Origin: an uncultured Prosthecobacter sp.
GTDB lineage: Bacteria > Verrucomicrobiota > Verrucomicrobiia > Verrucomicrobiales > Verrucomicrobiaceae
Assembly (NCBI GenBank): GCA_947523045.1
Contig: CANNUR010000027.1
Coordinates: forward strand, 1-20,720
DNA length: 20,720 nucleotides
Reading direction: 5' to 3'
Below the pieces are notes generated by a model. The model saw only the letters and a program-made list of their open reading frames with translations, did not search any database and was not told where the DNA came from. The translations under genes were made by a program, and so were the position numbers. Shown here piece by piece: positions 14,099 to 20,720 of the stretch; positions within the stretch are counted from its first letter, which is position 1; the number at the start of each line of letters is the position of its first letter.

Positions 14099-14707
14099 AT
14101 GAACCGACTTCGCTTCCTCCTGCTCGCCGCGCTGCTGCCGGTGGCCGCCTGCACCACCACCTCGCAGGTCAGTCTCGATTACGTGCCCGCGACCGGACAG
14201 ATGCGTCCCGGGCCGCCCGAATTCAGTGTGCGTGAATTCAGCGACCAGCGTGGCGTGGAGGCGCAGTTGCTCGGCACCGTGCGCACGCAGGTCGGCACGC
14301 CGATCGAACGGGTGCAGACACGTGTGCCGGTTGCTCTGGTGGTCACCAACGCCTTCGCCTACGGCCTGGAGGCGCGCGGCATGCTGAGTCAGAGAGGTAC
14401 CTCGCGCTACGTCATCACCGGCGAGGTGCAGGAACTCTACCTGCAGATGCTGGTGCGACCCTACGCCCGCGCCAAGGTGCGCGTGACCGTGCTGGATTCG
14501 TCGAGCGGTCAGATTGTCCACAGCGAGATCTTCCAGGGCGACCGCCAGGGACCGGCTTATGTGCCGGGCAGCGGTTCGCCAGTGCCGCTGCTGCGCGACC
14601 TCGCCTCGGGCGCGCTGCAGGACGCGGTCGATCGCGCGCTCGACGATCCGGTGCTGCGCAATCGCACGGCGACGACCACGCCGCGCTACGAACCGGGCAT
14701 GCTCTGA
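14099..14707 (+). CDS. YajG-like lipoprotein
   Basis: A 202-residue lipoprotein. The signal (MNRLRFLLLAALLPVAAC) ends in a lipobox with Cys18, followed by TTTSQV. The start of the mature part, VSLDYVP...FSVREFSDQRG, matches the 'YxP ... V xxFxDxR' pattern of YajG family outer-membrane-associated lipoproteins. Later strands (YVITGEVQELYLQM, KVRVTVLDSSSGQIVHSEIF) fit the alternating beta pattern of that fold. Function of the family is unknown. The ATG at 14099 is chosen for the signal; it has no Shine-Dalgarno sequence. The divergent neighbour is a cell-wall transpeptidase, so envelope work is plausible. Lipoprotein call is strong, YajG kinship moderate. Confidence 0.78.
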   Translation: MNRLRFLLLAALLPVAACTTTSQVSLDYVPATGQMRPGPPEFSVREFSDQRGVEAQLLGTVRTQVGTPIERVQTRVPVALVVTNAFAYGLEARGMLSQRGTSRYVITGEVQELYLQMLVRPYARAKVRVTVLDSSSGQIVHSEIFQGDRQGPAYVPGSGSPVPLLRDLASGALQDAVDRALDDPVLRNRTATTTPRYEPGML

Positions 14708-14765
14708 GCGCGGCATGGGAACTTTGCCGAAAGCCGGCGCCCATCGTCGCGTTCGGTATGGCGTC

Positions 14766-15974
14766 ATGCGCTTCGTTGTCCTGCTGTCCGCCCTCTGCCT
14801 CGCCGTCTCCGCCTTCGGGCAGCAGCAGTCGGTGCTGACGCCGAAAGCGCTGCTGCGTGCCCTGCACGAGCCGGCCGATGCGGCGGCCACACAGGCGCTG
14901 CATGACCGGGTCGTGCGCTGGTTTGGTCGACAGAACCTCATGCAGGGCAAGCCGGCCGCGAAGATCGCGGGCACCACGGTGGCCTGGGCCGTGATGGACA
15001 TGCAGCCCGCGCGTGTCGTGCGCGGCAACGGCGAACTGCTGGGCGACATGGTCCGCCTCGGCGATGACGGCCTGCAGGTGCTGGTGCTTGAGATGGCAAA
15101 TTTCCAGGAGTTTCAGTATCGCATTGAGGTCGATGGCATGCCACGCGTCGCCGGCATGGTTCACATCGAGCACTACGAGTACAGCGCCGACAGCCAGCGC
15201 CAGCCTGGCGTGCCGGAGGGACGGCTGGAAAAGTTCACTTGGGAGCAGAGCCGGATCTTTCCCGACACGGCGCGCGAGGTCACCGTCTACCTGCCGGCCC
15301 AGCTCCGCGCCGGCGAGGCCGCCTGCCTGATGGTCTGGCAGGACGGCAGCCGTCACGTGGATCCCAACGGGCCGATGCGCGCCGGCATCGTCTTCGACAA
15401 CCTGATCCATCAAAAGGAGATGCCGGTGACCATCGGCGTCTTCATCGATCCGGGGCGCAAGGCCGGCCAGCCGCCGGGCGCCAAGCCCGCCAACCGCAGC
15501 TTCGAGTACGACAGCCTGGGCGATGCCTATGCGCGCTTCCTGATCGAGGAAATCCTGCCCGAAGTGAGCCGTCGCTTCGCCGTGCAATTCCGCTCCGAAC
15601 CCGAGGCGCGCGCCATTGCCGGCGGTTCCTCCGGCTGCATCTGCGCCTTCACCGCCGCCTGGGAGCGGCCCGACCAGTTTCACAAGGTGCTCGGCTGGGT
15701 CGGCACCTTCGTCGACATCCGCGGCGGCAATGCCTACCCCTACCTGCTGCGCGTCAGCGAGCGCAAGCCGATCCGCGTGTACCTGCTCGAAGGCACCAAC
15801 GACCTTGACAACCAGTTCGGCAACTGGCCGCTCGCCAACCGCATGATGCAGGCCAGCCTCAAGTACATGGGCTACGACCATCGGGTCGATTGGAACGAGT
15901 GCTTCCACGGCAGCCGTGGCATGGGGCCGAGCCTGCCCGATGCCCTGCGCTGGCTCTGGCGCGATGTGCGCTAG
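14766..15974 (+). CDS. Exported Fes/esterase-D-type alpha/beta hydrolase
   Basis: A 402-residue protein with a signal peptide (residues 1-18, LLSALCLAVSAFG). An N-terminal beta-sandwich-like part (~60-150) precedes an esterase domain of the enterochelin-esterase (Fes)/EstD type starting near ARE VTVYLP (~169-176). The nucleophile elbow GGSSG (286-290) places Ser288. Acid candidates are Asp346/Asp348 in EGTNDLDNQFG and the histidine is His381 in CFHGSRG. VFIDPG (226-231) and SFEYDS (245-250) are typical of this group. Members act on siderophore esters, carbohydrate acetyl or feruloyl esters, so the substrate is open. Start at 14766; TATGGC three bases upstream is a promoter-like hexamer at an improbable distance. 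It follows the lipoprotein by 58 bases. Confidence 0.82.
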   Translation: MRFVVLLSALCLAVSAFGQQQSVLTPKALLRALHEPADAAATQALHDRVVRWFGRQNLMQGKPAAKIAGTTVAWAVMDMQPARVVRGNGELLGDMVRLGDDGLQVLVLEMANFQEFQYRIEVDGMPRVAGMVHIEHYEYSADSQRQPGVPEGRLEKFTWEQSRIFPDTAREVTVYLPAQLRAGEAACLMVWQDGSRHVDPNGPMRAGIVFDNLIHQKEMPVTIGVFIDPGRKAGQPPGAKPANRSFEYDSLGDAYARFLIEEILPEVSRRFAVQFRSEPEARAIAGGSSGCICAFTAAWERPDQFHKVLGWVGTFVDIRGGNAYPYLLRVSERKPIRVYLLEGTNDLDNQFGNWPLANRMMQASLKYMGYDHRVDWNECFHGSRGMGPSLPDALRWLWRDVR

Positions 15975-15979
15975 GGGTG

Positions 15980-16003
15980 AGGGAAAAGGAATAAGGGAAA
16001 AGG
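15980..16003 (+). repeat. Purine-rich direct repeat
   Basis: AGGGAAAAGG occurs at 15980-15989 and again at 15994-16003 in an all-purine-rich spacer (GGGTGAGGGAAAAGGAATAA). Such purine tracts recur as intergenic spacers in this kind of genome (from general knowledge). No gene function is seen. Confidence 0.5.
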
Positions 16004-16014
16004 GGCCGGTGGGC

Positions 16015-16043
16015 TTGACCGCGACGGTTGTCGCGCCACGCTC
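16015..16043 (+). promoter_or_regulatory. Candidate promoter of the N-demethylase-like gene
   Basis: TTGACC (16015-16020) is the best -35 match in the window. ACGCTC (16038-16043) lies 17 bases further, a poor -10, ending 14 bases before the ATG at 16058. Confidence 0.35.
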
Positions 16044-16057
16044 CATCCTGACCGCTG

Positions 16058-16861
16058 ATGACTCCCGACTGGCAGCGTCTGTTTCCCGAAGCCGGCCACC
16101 GCTGGCAGATGCACCTGCGACCCGGCGATGCGACGCGCTTTTGGCGCGGCTCGGATCCGGCCTGTCTCGCTGAGCGCCATCGCTGGATGGGCCTGGCCCC
16201 CGAGCGCCACGCGCAGTGCCTGCCGGAGGGGCGCACCGCGGCCGCCAGCGCGCTCGCCTGGCTGAGCGAGGCGGCCGCACTGAAGCCGCCCCTGGCCACC
16301 TTGCAGGAATCGGCGCGCCGGCTTGAGCCCGACTGGCTGCTGCTCTCTGCCGATCCCGCCGATGGCCATCGCCTGCTCGGCGGGGTCGTGGTGTTTCCCT
16401 CGTCCTGGTCGCTCGAAGCCAAGCTCGGCCGACCGCTGGCCGAGGTGCATGCGCCGGTGCCCGGTTTGCAGGAGGAAGTCGGGCGCGGCATCGCCGCCTT
16501 TCTTGCCCGTCTTGAACCCGGCGCCTGCTGGGAGCGCGACAACTGGGGCCTGAGTGCCGACACCGAACTCAACCACCATCCGGTGCGCGACCTGCCCGGC
16601 CTGGATGCCACGGCGACGCTGTCCACGACCTGGCTGCGCCTGGAAACCCAGTTCCTGACCCGGTTGCGGGAGGCGCCCGTGCTGCTGTTCGGCATCCGCC
16701 TCAGTCATCACCGGCTCGATGGCCTCGCCGCCGAACCCGGCCTGGCCGGGCGACTCGCCACCTCGTTGGAATCGATGCCGGAGGCGGTGGCGAGTTACAA
16801 GGGATTGGCTGCCGCGCGTGGCCCGCTGATCAAGGCCCTGCGTGCCTGCGACGGCGCTTGA
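16058..16861 (+). CDS. Haem-dependent oxidative N-demethylase-like protein (DUF3445)
   Basis: A 267-residue soluble protein with the signature of the DUF3445 family: PDWLLLSAD (91-99), GGVVVFPSSWSLEAKLGR (108-125) and EVHAPVPG (129-136). His131 is the likely haem ligand by analogy with the family's dimethylamine monooxygenase / HODM members. CWERDNWGLSADTEL (157-171) also matches the family's 'R-NW-L' stretch. Members oxidatively remove methyl groups from amines. An ordinary length and no signal peptide indicate a cytoplasmic enzyme. The stop is 34 bases before the avtA start, suggesting one transcript. No ferredoxin-like partner or methylamine pathway gene is in the window, so the actual amine is unknown. 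Confidence 0.85.
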   Translation: MTPDWQRLFPEAGHRWQMHLRPGDATRFWRGSDPACLAERHRWMGLAPERHAQCLPEGRTAAASALAWLSEAAALKPPLATLQESARRLEPDWLLLSADPADGHRLLGGVVVFPSSWSLEAKLGRPLAEVHAPVPGLQEEVGRGIAAFLARLEPGACWERDNWGLSADTELNHHPVRDLPGLDATATLSTTWLRLETQFLTRLREAPVLLFGIRLSHHRLDGLAAEPGLAGRLATSLESMPEAVASYKGLAAARGPLIKALRACDGA

Positions 16862-16895
16862 CGTCTGCCAGCACCGGCTCTTGGCTGGCGATCTC

Positions 16896-18152
16896 ATGCC
16901 CGATTTCTCCAGCATCGGCCAGCGCCTCGGCGGGCCCAGCGGCATTCAGGAACTCATGGACGACCTCGGCGCGGCCCTGTCGACCCACCCCGACATGCGC
17001 ATGCTCGGCGGCGGTCAACCGGCCGCCATCCCGGAGGTGCAGTCGCTCTGGCGCGAGCGCGTGCGCGAGTTGCTCGACGACGGCGCCGCGCTCGATCGCG
17101 CCCTGCTCAACTACGAGCCGCCCGGCGGCAGCCCGGTCTTCCGCGAGGCCATGGCCGGCTTCCTCCGTCGCGAGTGCGGCTGGCAGGTCGGAGCGGAAAA
17201 CATCGCCGTCGTGCCGAGCAGTCAAACCGGCTTCTTCCTGCTCTTCAACCTGCTCGCCGGCGAGGCGGCGGGCGGTCGCAAACGCATCCTGTTTCCGCTG
17301 CTGCCCGATTACATCGGCTACGCCAACCAGGCGCTTGCCGAAGGCCAGTTCACCGGCCTGCCGGCCCGCATCGAGCGGCGCGGACCGCACACGATCAAGT
17401 ATGGCGTTGATTTCGAGCGCCTGCGCCTGACGCCGGACATAGCCGCAATGTGCGTGTCCTGCCCGACCAATCCCACCGGCAACGTGCTGACGCCCGCGGA
17501 GTTCGAGCGCCTGCGCGATCTCGCCCGCGCGCAGGGCCTTCCGTTCCTCGTCGACAACGCCTACGGCCATCCCTTTCCCGGCGTGCTGCAGGGCGACTGG
17601 CGGCCGCACTGGGAGCCGGGCATGGTCTTCAGCATCAGCCTGAGCAAGGTCGGCCTGCCCGGCCTGCGCACGGCGGTGCTCGTGGCCGATGCCCCCATCG
17701 TCAAGGCGCTCGCCAACATGAACGCCATCGTCTCGCTCGCCAACGGCAACCTCGGTCAGGCCCTGCTCACCCCGCTGCTCGCCGACGACCGCCTGCTGCG
17801 GCTGGGGCGCGAGGTCATCCGGCCCTTTTACCGCGAGCGCGCCGCCTTCGCCACCGCCGTGCTGAGCGATGCGCTCGGCGCGGACCTGCCTTGGGCCCTG
17901 CACGAGCAGGAGGGCGCGTTTTTCCTCTGGCTCTGGCTCCAGGACCTGCCGGTGCCCGCCGCCGAACTCTACCGCCGCCTCAAGGAGCGCAACGTCCTGG
18001 TCATCCCGGGCCACTACTTCGCCTTCGGCCTCGACGAGCCCTGGCGCCACCCGCAGGAATGCCTGCGCCTGACCTTCTCACAGCCGCGCCAGGTGGTGCA
18101 GGAGGGATTGGAGATCCTCGCCAATGAAGTGCGCGGTTTGTACCGCGCCTGA
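16896..18152 (+). CDS. avtA: Valine-pyruvate aminotransferase
   Basis: A 418-residue PLP enzyme that closely follows E. coli AvtA. Matching elements are MLGGGQPAAIPE (36-47), LLNYEPPGG (70-78), RILFPLLPDYIGYA (130-143), CVSCPTNPTGNVLTP (186-200), LVDNAYGHPFPGV (218-230), the PLP lysine Lys251 in SISLSKVGLPGLR, and FFLWLW followed by VLVIPGHYF and W-HPQECLRL. The family moves the amino group between valine or related amino acids and pyruvate. ATG at 16896 matches the AvtA N-terminus; an upstream in-frame ATG at 16842 would run into the previous gene. The stop is only five bases from the convergent glpQ stop. Family and likely function are clear. Confidence 0.93.
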   Translation: MPDFSSIGQRLGGPSGIQELMDDLGAALSTHPDMRMLGGGQPAAIPEVQSLWRERVRELLDDGAALDRALLNYEPPGGSPVFREAMAGFLRRECGWQVGAENIAVVPSSQTGFFLLFNLLAGEAAGGRKRILFPLLPDYIGYANQALAEGQFTGLPARIERRGPHTIKYGVDFERLRLTPDIAAMCVSCPTNPTGNVLTPAEFERLRDLARAQGLPFLVDNAYGHPFPGVLQGDWRPHWEPGMVFSISLSKVGLPGLRTAVLVADAPIVKALANMNAIVSLANGNLGQALLTPLLADDRLLRLGREVIRPFYRERAAFATAVLSDALGADLPWALHEQEGAFFLWLWLQDLPVPAAELYRRLKERNVLVIPGHYFAFGLDEPWRHPQECLRLTFSQPRQVVQEGLEILANEVRGLYRA

Positions 18153-18157
18153 ATCGC

Positions 18158-19132
18158 TCAGCGAATGCCGGGGAAATCCGAGAACACGGCATCGACACCG
18201 GCTTCGTCGAACAGCGCGCGCATGAGTTCCTCCGCGCTCGCCACGCACTTCGGCAGTTCGTCGGCGCGCACGGTGTAGGGATGCACGCGCAGGCCGGCGC
18301 GATGGGCGTCGGCGACCAGCGTCGTGAGGCGACGCTGCGCGGGCGTGTCGCCCTCCAGCACGCTGGCGAGGGCCGGGCCGATGCCGTCAACGGTCGTCGC
18401 CAGCTCCGCCAGGCCTGCCGGTGTGCGCAGGTGCTGGAAGTTGGTGCCGTCCTCGCCCTTGCCACCGCCGCCGAGCAGTTGGATGAGCCGGCCCTGCCAG
18501 CCGAGTTCGTGACGCAGGCGTCGCACCTCGGCGTGCTCGAAGCACTGCACGAAGCAGGCGTCGTCCTTGTCCTGGTAACCGTGCTTGCGCAGCACGGCGA
18601 GCACGATCGGGCTCGGGTCATGGCCCTGGGCGCGGTGCCAGGCGGGTTTCTTGATCTCGGGATAGATGCCGGCGACGCGGCCGGTGCTGTGGTTCAAGCC
18701 GGCGATGAGTTCCAGCTCCTCCTCCAGGGTCGGGATCTGAAACTGGCTCTGCCAGATCGGGAAACGCTTCGGGAAGACCTGCTTGCCGGTCTTGGCGTGA
18801 AAGCGCTCGGTGACACGCAGCTGCTTGAGTTCGGCGAGGTCGAAATCAAGCGCGTACCAGCGACCATCGGCGCGGCGGCGGTCCGGAAAGCGCGTGGCGA
18901 CATCGGTGACGGTGTCGAGATGCACGTCGTGCAGCACCACCGGTACGTTGTCGCGGCTGAGCACGACATCCTGCTCAATGTAGTCGGCACCAAGTGCGTG
19001 GGCCATGGCCACCGCCTCCAGGGTGTGCTCGGGCAGATGACCGCTGGCACCGCGGTGGGCGATGACGGTGCGGGCAACGGGTTGGGCCTGGGCGAAGAGG
19101 GCGGTCAAAAGCAGAAGCAGGGCGGTTCTCAC
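18158..19132 (-). CDS. glpQ: Periplasmic glycerophosphodiester phosphodiesterase
   Basis: A 324-residue GlpQ that hydrolyses glycerophosphodiesters to glycerol-3-phosphate and alcohol in the periplasm. It has a signal peptide (MRTALLLLLTALFAQA) followed by VIAHRGASGHLPEHTLEAVA (23-42), GADYIEQDVVLSRD (48-61) with catalytic and metal residues, VVLHDVHLD (65-73), GLNHSTGRVAGIYPEIK and the C-terminal VHPYTVRADELP...VDAVFSDFPG. The match to E. coli GlpQ runs the whole length. The GTG at 19132 gives the signal peptide; a TTG at 19165 overlapping the folK stop would add 11 residues. It is the last gene of the minus-strand cluster dapB-folK-glpQ. No glpT permease is seen. Confidence 0.92.
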   Translation of the reverse strand: MRTALLLLLTALFAQAQPVARTVIAHRGASGHLPEHTLEAVAMAHALGADYIEQDVVLSRDNVPVVLHDVHLDTVTDVATRFPDRRRADGRWYALDFDLAELKQLRVTERFHAKTGKQVFPKRFPIWQSQFQIPTLEEELELIAGLNHSTGRVAGIYPEIKKPAWHRAQGHDPSPIVLAVLRKHGYQDKDDACFVQCFEHAEVRRLRHELGWQGRLIQLLGGGGKGEDGTNFQHLRTPAGLAELATTVDGIGPALASVLEGDTPAQRRLTTLVADAHRAGLRVHPYTVRADELPKCVASAEELMRALFDEAGVDAVFSDFPGIR

Positions 19133-19161
19133 GCCGCAATCAGCCCGGCCGCAGCCCAGCG

Positions 19162-19677
19162 TCAAGGCGCTTCACCCCAGTCGCCGAGCCGGCGCACGGC
19201 GGACGGATCGTCGGTGAGCGCGGCCAGCAGTTCGGCGATGCTCCGCGTGTGACCGGGCAGGATCAGCCGCGGCCGGATCTCCGCCAGCGGCGCCAGCACG
19301 AAGCGACGCAGGTGCAGGCGCGGATGCGGCAGCACGAGCGCGGCATCGTCGCTGACGAGATCGCCGGCATAGAGCACATCGAGGTCGAGCGGTCGCGGCG
19401 CGTTTTTCTCCCGCTCGCGCGGCCGGCCCAGCGCCTGCTCGATGGCCTGCAGCTGCGCATGCACCGCGGCGGCGGGCAGGGCCGACTCGATCTCGACGAC
19501 CGAGTTGAGGAAGGCCTGGGTGCCGGGGGTGCAATCGACCGGCTCGGTCTCATACCAGCCGGCGCGCGCCGTTACCCGGACCCCGGGCAGTTGCGCCTGC
19601 AGCTGTTCGAGACCGGCGCAGAGGTTCGCGGCGCGGTCGCCGAGGTTCGAGCCGAAGGCGATGCCGTAGGCGGTCAT
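19162..19677 (-). CDS. folK: 2-amino-4-hydroxy-6-hydroxymethyldihydropteridine pyrophosphokinase
   Basis: A 171-residue HPPK, which transfers pyrophosphate from ATP to the pterin in folate synthesis. Family features are AFGSNLGDR (7-15), SWYETEPV-like GWYETEPVD (40-48), FLNSVVEIES (56-65), the LGRPRER basic run (83-89), and PRPLDLDVLYAG (94-105) with the magnesium-binding Asp98 and Asp100, then LPHPRLHLRRFVLAPLAEI (116-134). Nothing important is missing. Its ATG lies one base after the dapB stop, so it is translationally coupled. folB and folP are not adjacent, and folA lies far away in another operon. Confidence 0.94.
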   Translation of the reverse strand: MTAYGIAFGSNLGDRAANLCAGLEQLQAQLPGVRVTARAGWYETEPVDCTPGTQAFLNSVVEIESALPAAAVHAQLQAIEQALGRPREREKNAPRPLDLDVLYAGDLVSDDAALVLPHPRLHLRRFVLAPLAEIRPRLILPGHTRSIAELLAALTDDPSAVRRLGDWGEAP

Positions 19678-19678
19678 C

Positions 19679-20359
19679 TCACTTCAGGCCGAGCACGTCC
19701 TGCATGTCGTACAGACCGGCGGGCGGGCCGGCCAGCCAGCGCGCGGCGCGCACGGCGCCGCCGGCAAAGGTGTCGCGGCTGCTCGCCTTGTGGGTCAGTT
19801 CGACGCGTTCGCCGGTGTTGGCAAAGATGACCGTGTGATCGCCGACCACGTCGCCGCCGCGCAGGGCGTGCACGCCGATCTCCACCGGCGTACGCGCACC
19901 GACGTCGCCAAAGCGGCCATGGCGGCAGTCGCTGTCATAGGACAGGCCGCGCACGTCGGCGAGGATTTCGACCAGAGTGCGGGCGGTGCCGCTCGGCGCG
20001 TCCTTCTTCATGCGGTGGTGCATCTCGACGACTTCGAGGTCGAAGTCCGGACCGAGCAGTTCGGCGGCCTTGCGGGTCAGCCAGAACAGGGTGTTGACGC
20101 CGACGCTGAAGTTCGAGGCAAAGACGACCGGCAGGGACTTCGCCGCCTCGCGGATCGCCGCCAGTTCGGCGTCGGTGTGGCCGGTCGTGCCGATCACCAG
20201 CGACTTCTTCTGGCGCAGGCACTCGGCGAGCACCTCCGGCAGGGAGTCGCCGACGTCGATGGCCGCGCCCACGGCCACGCCCTGCGCCGCCGCGGCGCTG
20301 ATGACAGCCTGGCCCATGCGGCCCTTGCAGCCGGTGACAAGAAGATGGAGATCGCTCAT
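19679..20359 (-). CDS. dapB: 4-hydroxy-tetrahydrodipicolinate reductase, apparently lacking an internal segment
   Basis: A 226-residue DapB, the NAD(P)H reductase of lysine/diaminopimelate synthesis. The nucleotide loop GCKGRMG (10-16), VIGTTGHTDAEL (55-66), ASNFSVGVN (81-89), the catalytic EMHHRMKKDAPSGTA (112-126) with Lys119, and THKASSRDTFAGGAVRAA (189-206) are all present. Family members of ~250-273 residues have a VxIDF(S/T) strand and following helix before the 'VIGTTG' strand. Here AAIDVGDSLPEVLAEC runs directly into LRQKKSLVIGTTG, so roughly 20-30 residues are missing at Cys47 (bases 20219-20221). The frame stays open. It may be a recent in-frame deletion, an assembly error or a true short variant. 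The ATG at 20359 fits the family start; longer in-frame starts add only low-complexity sequence. Confidence 0.85.
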   Translation of the reverse strand: MSDLHLLVTGCKGRMGQAVISAAAAQGVAVGAAIDVGDSLPEVLAECLRQKKSLVIGTTGHTDAELAAIREAAKSLPVVFASNFSVGVNTLFWLTRKAAELLGPDFDLEVVEMHHRMKKDAPSGTARTLVEILADVRGLSYDSDCRHGRFGDVGARTPVEIGVHALRGGDVVGDHTVIFANTGERVELTHKASSRDTFAGGAVRAARWLAGPPAGLYDMQDVLGLK

Positions 20360-20372
20360 AAGGATGGCCCCT

Positions 20373-20401
20373 GACCTAGCCGAACTTGCCCGTCGCCGCA
20401 A
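20373..20401 (-). promoter_or_regulatory. Candidate promoter of dapB
   Basis: On the minus strand TTGCGG (20401-20396) and TAGGTC (20378-20373) are 17 bases apart. The -10 ends 13 bases before the dapB ATG, so the leader would be very short. Confidence 0.35.
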
Positions 20402-20540
20402 CCGCCGGCTTGGCCGGGCGGTCGGGCGCCGCAGCGTCGGCGCTGTGGCTTTCCGCGTGGCAACCTCGATCGGGTGCCGGTTGGCCGCAGAGGGGCGGAG
20501 AGGCGGAGGTGGGCCGTTTCGCTCAGGGCACTGGGTTGGG

Positions 20541-20603
20541 CACGCCAAGGCGCAAAGTCGCCAAGGAGGTCATCATCTCCTCCATCCTTCGTGTTTTGGC
20601 GTG
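20541..20603. repeat. Imperfect palindrome built on an 8-base tandem unit
   Basis: CACGCCAA (20541-20548) pairs with TTGGCGTG (20596-20603). The left arm is a tandem of GCCAAGGC, GCAAAGTC and GCCAAGGA (20544-20567), and GGAGG (20565-20569) pairs with CCTCC (20579-20583) in the centre. This resembles the 'GCAAAGNC' dispersed intergenic repeats seen in some environmental bacteria. Confidence 0.55.
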
Positions 20604-20623
20604 AGTCTTACTGGGTGAGGCTC

Positions 20624-20646
20624 TTCAGGCTTGGGCTTGGCCTGAA
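20624..20646. other. Hairpin with 7-bp stem
   Basis: TTCAGGC (20624-20630) pairs with GCCTGAA (20640-20646) around a nine-base loop. There is no T-run on either strand, so its role is unclear. Confidence 0.35.
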
Positions 20647-20720
20647 TCGCATGACCGGTCGCTTTAGGCGGGGGCATCGATCCCGCGGATGGGGGCACCC
20701 GGCCGGGCGAGGGTTCACGA

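Larger units (their letters stand above)
20360..20720. other. Non-coding stretch at the window end
   Basis: No gene is seen on either strand. It holds a promoter candidate for dapB at 20373-20401, a dispersed-repeat-like palindrome at 20541-20603 and a hairpin at 20624-20646. The remainder is GC-rich with no clear signal. Confidence 0.5.

Noticed and set aside
14415..16280. 621-residue antisense frame over the lipoprotein and esterase genes
   Set aside because: Shadow of two well-supported plus-strand genes; composition lacks real protein pattern.
20360..20548. N-terminal extension of dapB to 20548
   Set aside because: The added sequence is Arg/Pro/Ala-rich without family similarity and overlaps the candidate promoter; the ATG at 20359 matches the family start.
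1..20720. Search for tRNA, rRNA, CRISPR and intact insertion sequences
   Set aside because: No cloverleaf with a TTC loop in the right place, no regularly spaced direct repeats, and no transposase-like protein were seen.

Overview
The window is GC-rich bacterial chromosome with dense, short-spaced genes on both strands. Gene content and protein style suggest a member of the Verrucomicrobiota, perhaps Opitutae-like. The clues are many small exported enzymes, a PQQ-type propeller, a BNR sialidase-like protein, a degenerate kinase with a membrane anchor, and a short lineage-type protein of unknown function. This assignment is inference from protein style, not from a marker gene. No rRNA, tRNA, CRISPR array, phage gene or intact insertion sequence was seen.

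Layout. (1) Bases 1-~730 form a visibly less GC-rich patch with a RelB-type antitoxin and MazF-type toxin pair, followed by ~275 bases without a gene. (2) 936-5903: an LsrF-like class I aldolase, an ABC ATPase/permease pair coupled to an exported helical protein, and the replication-fork ATPase RarA. (3) 5977-8868: a secreted sialidase-like beta-propeller translationally coupled to dihydrofolate reductase (folA), then a secreted PQQ-like propeller. (4) 9025-12115: a small winged-helix-like protein ending in a strong terminator, a TerB-like protein on the minus strand, and, divergent from it, a 696-residue tandem pseudokinase with one membrane segment. (5) 12168-13825: an exported sugar-isomerase-like TIM barrel and a convergent exported L,D-transpeptidase-like protein. 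(6) 13826-14098: an AT-rich divergent intergenic region holding two inverted repeats, one followed by eight Ts. (7) 14099-18152: a YajG-like lipoprotein, an exported Fes/EstD-type esterase, a haem-dependent oxidative N-demethylase-like protein and valine-pyruvate aminotransferase (avtA). (8) 18158-20359, minus strand: dapB-folK-glpQ in tight order. (9) 20360-20720: no gene, but a dispersed-repeat-like imperfect palindrome.

Functional threads. Folate synthesis appears twice (folA, folK) but in different operons. Amino-acid metabolism is represented by avtA and dapB, and the cell envelope by the L,D-transpeptidase, the lipoprotein and the ABC module. The points most worth a second look are the tandem pseudokinase, the dapB reading frame that lacks the expected IDF(S/T) strand-helix segment, the large inverted repeat plus T8 tract at 13952-14033, and a recurring arrangement of promoter-like hexamers placed only about 6-14 bases before start codons that lack Shine-Dalgarno sequences. 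No clearly new multi-gene system such as a defence island was found.
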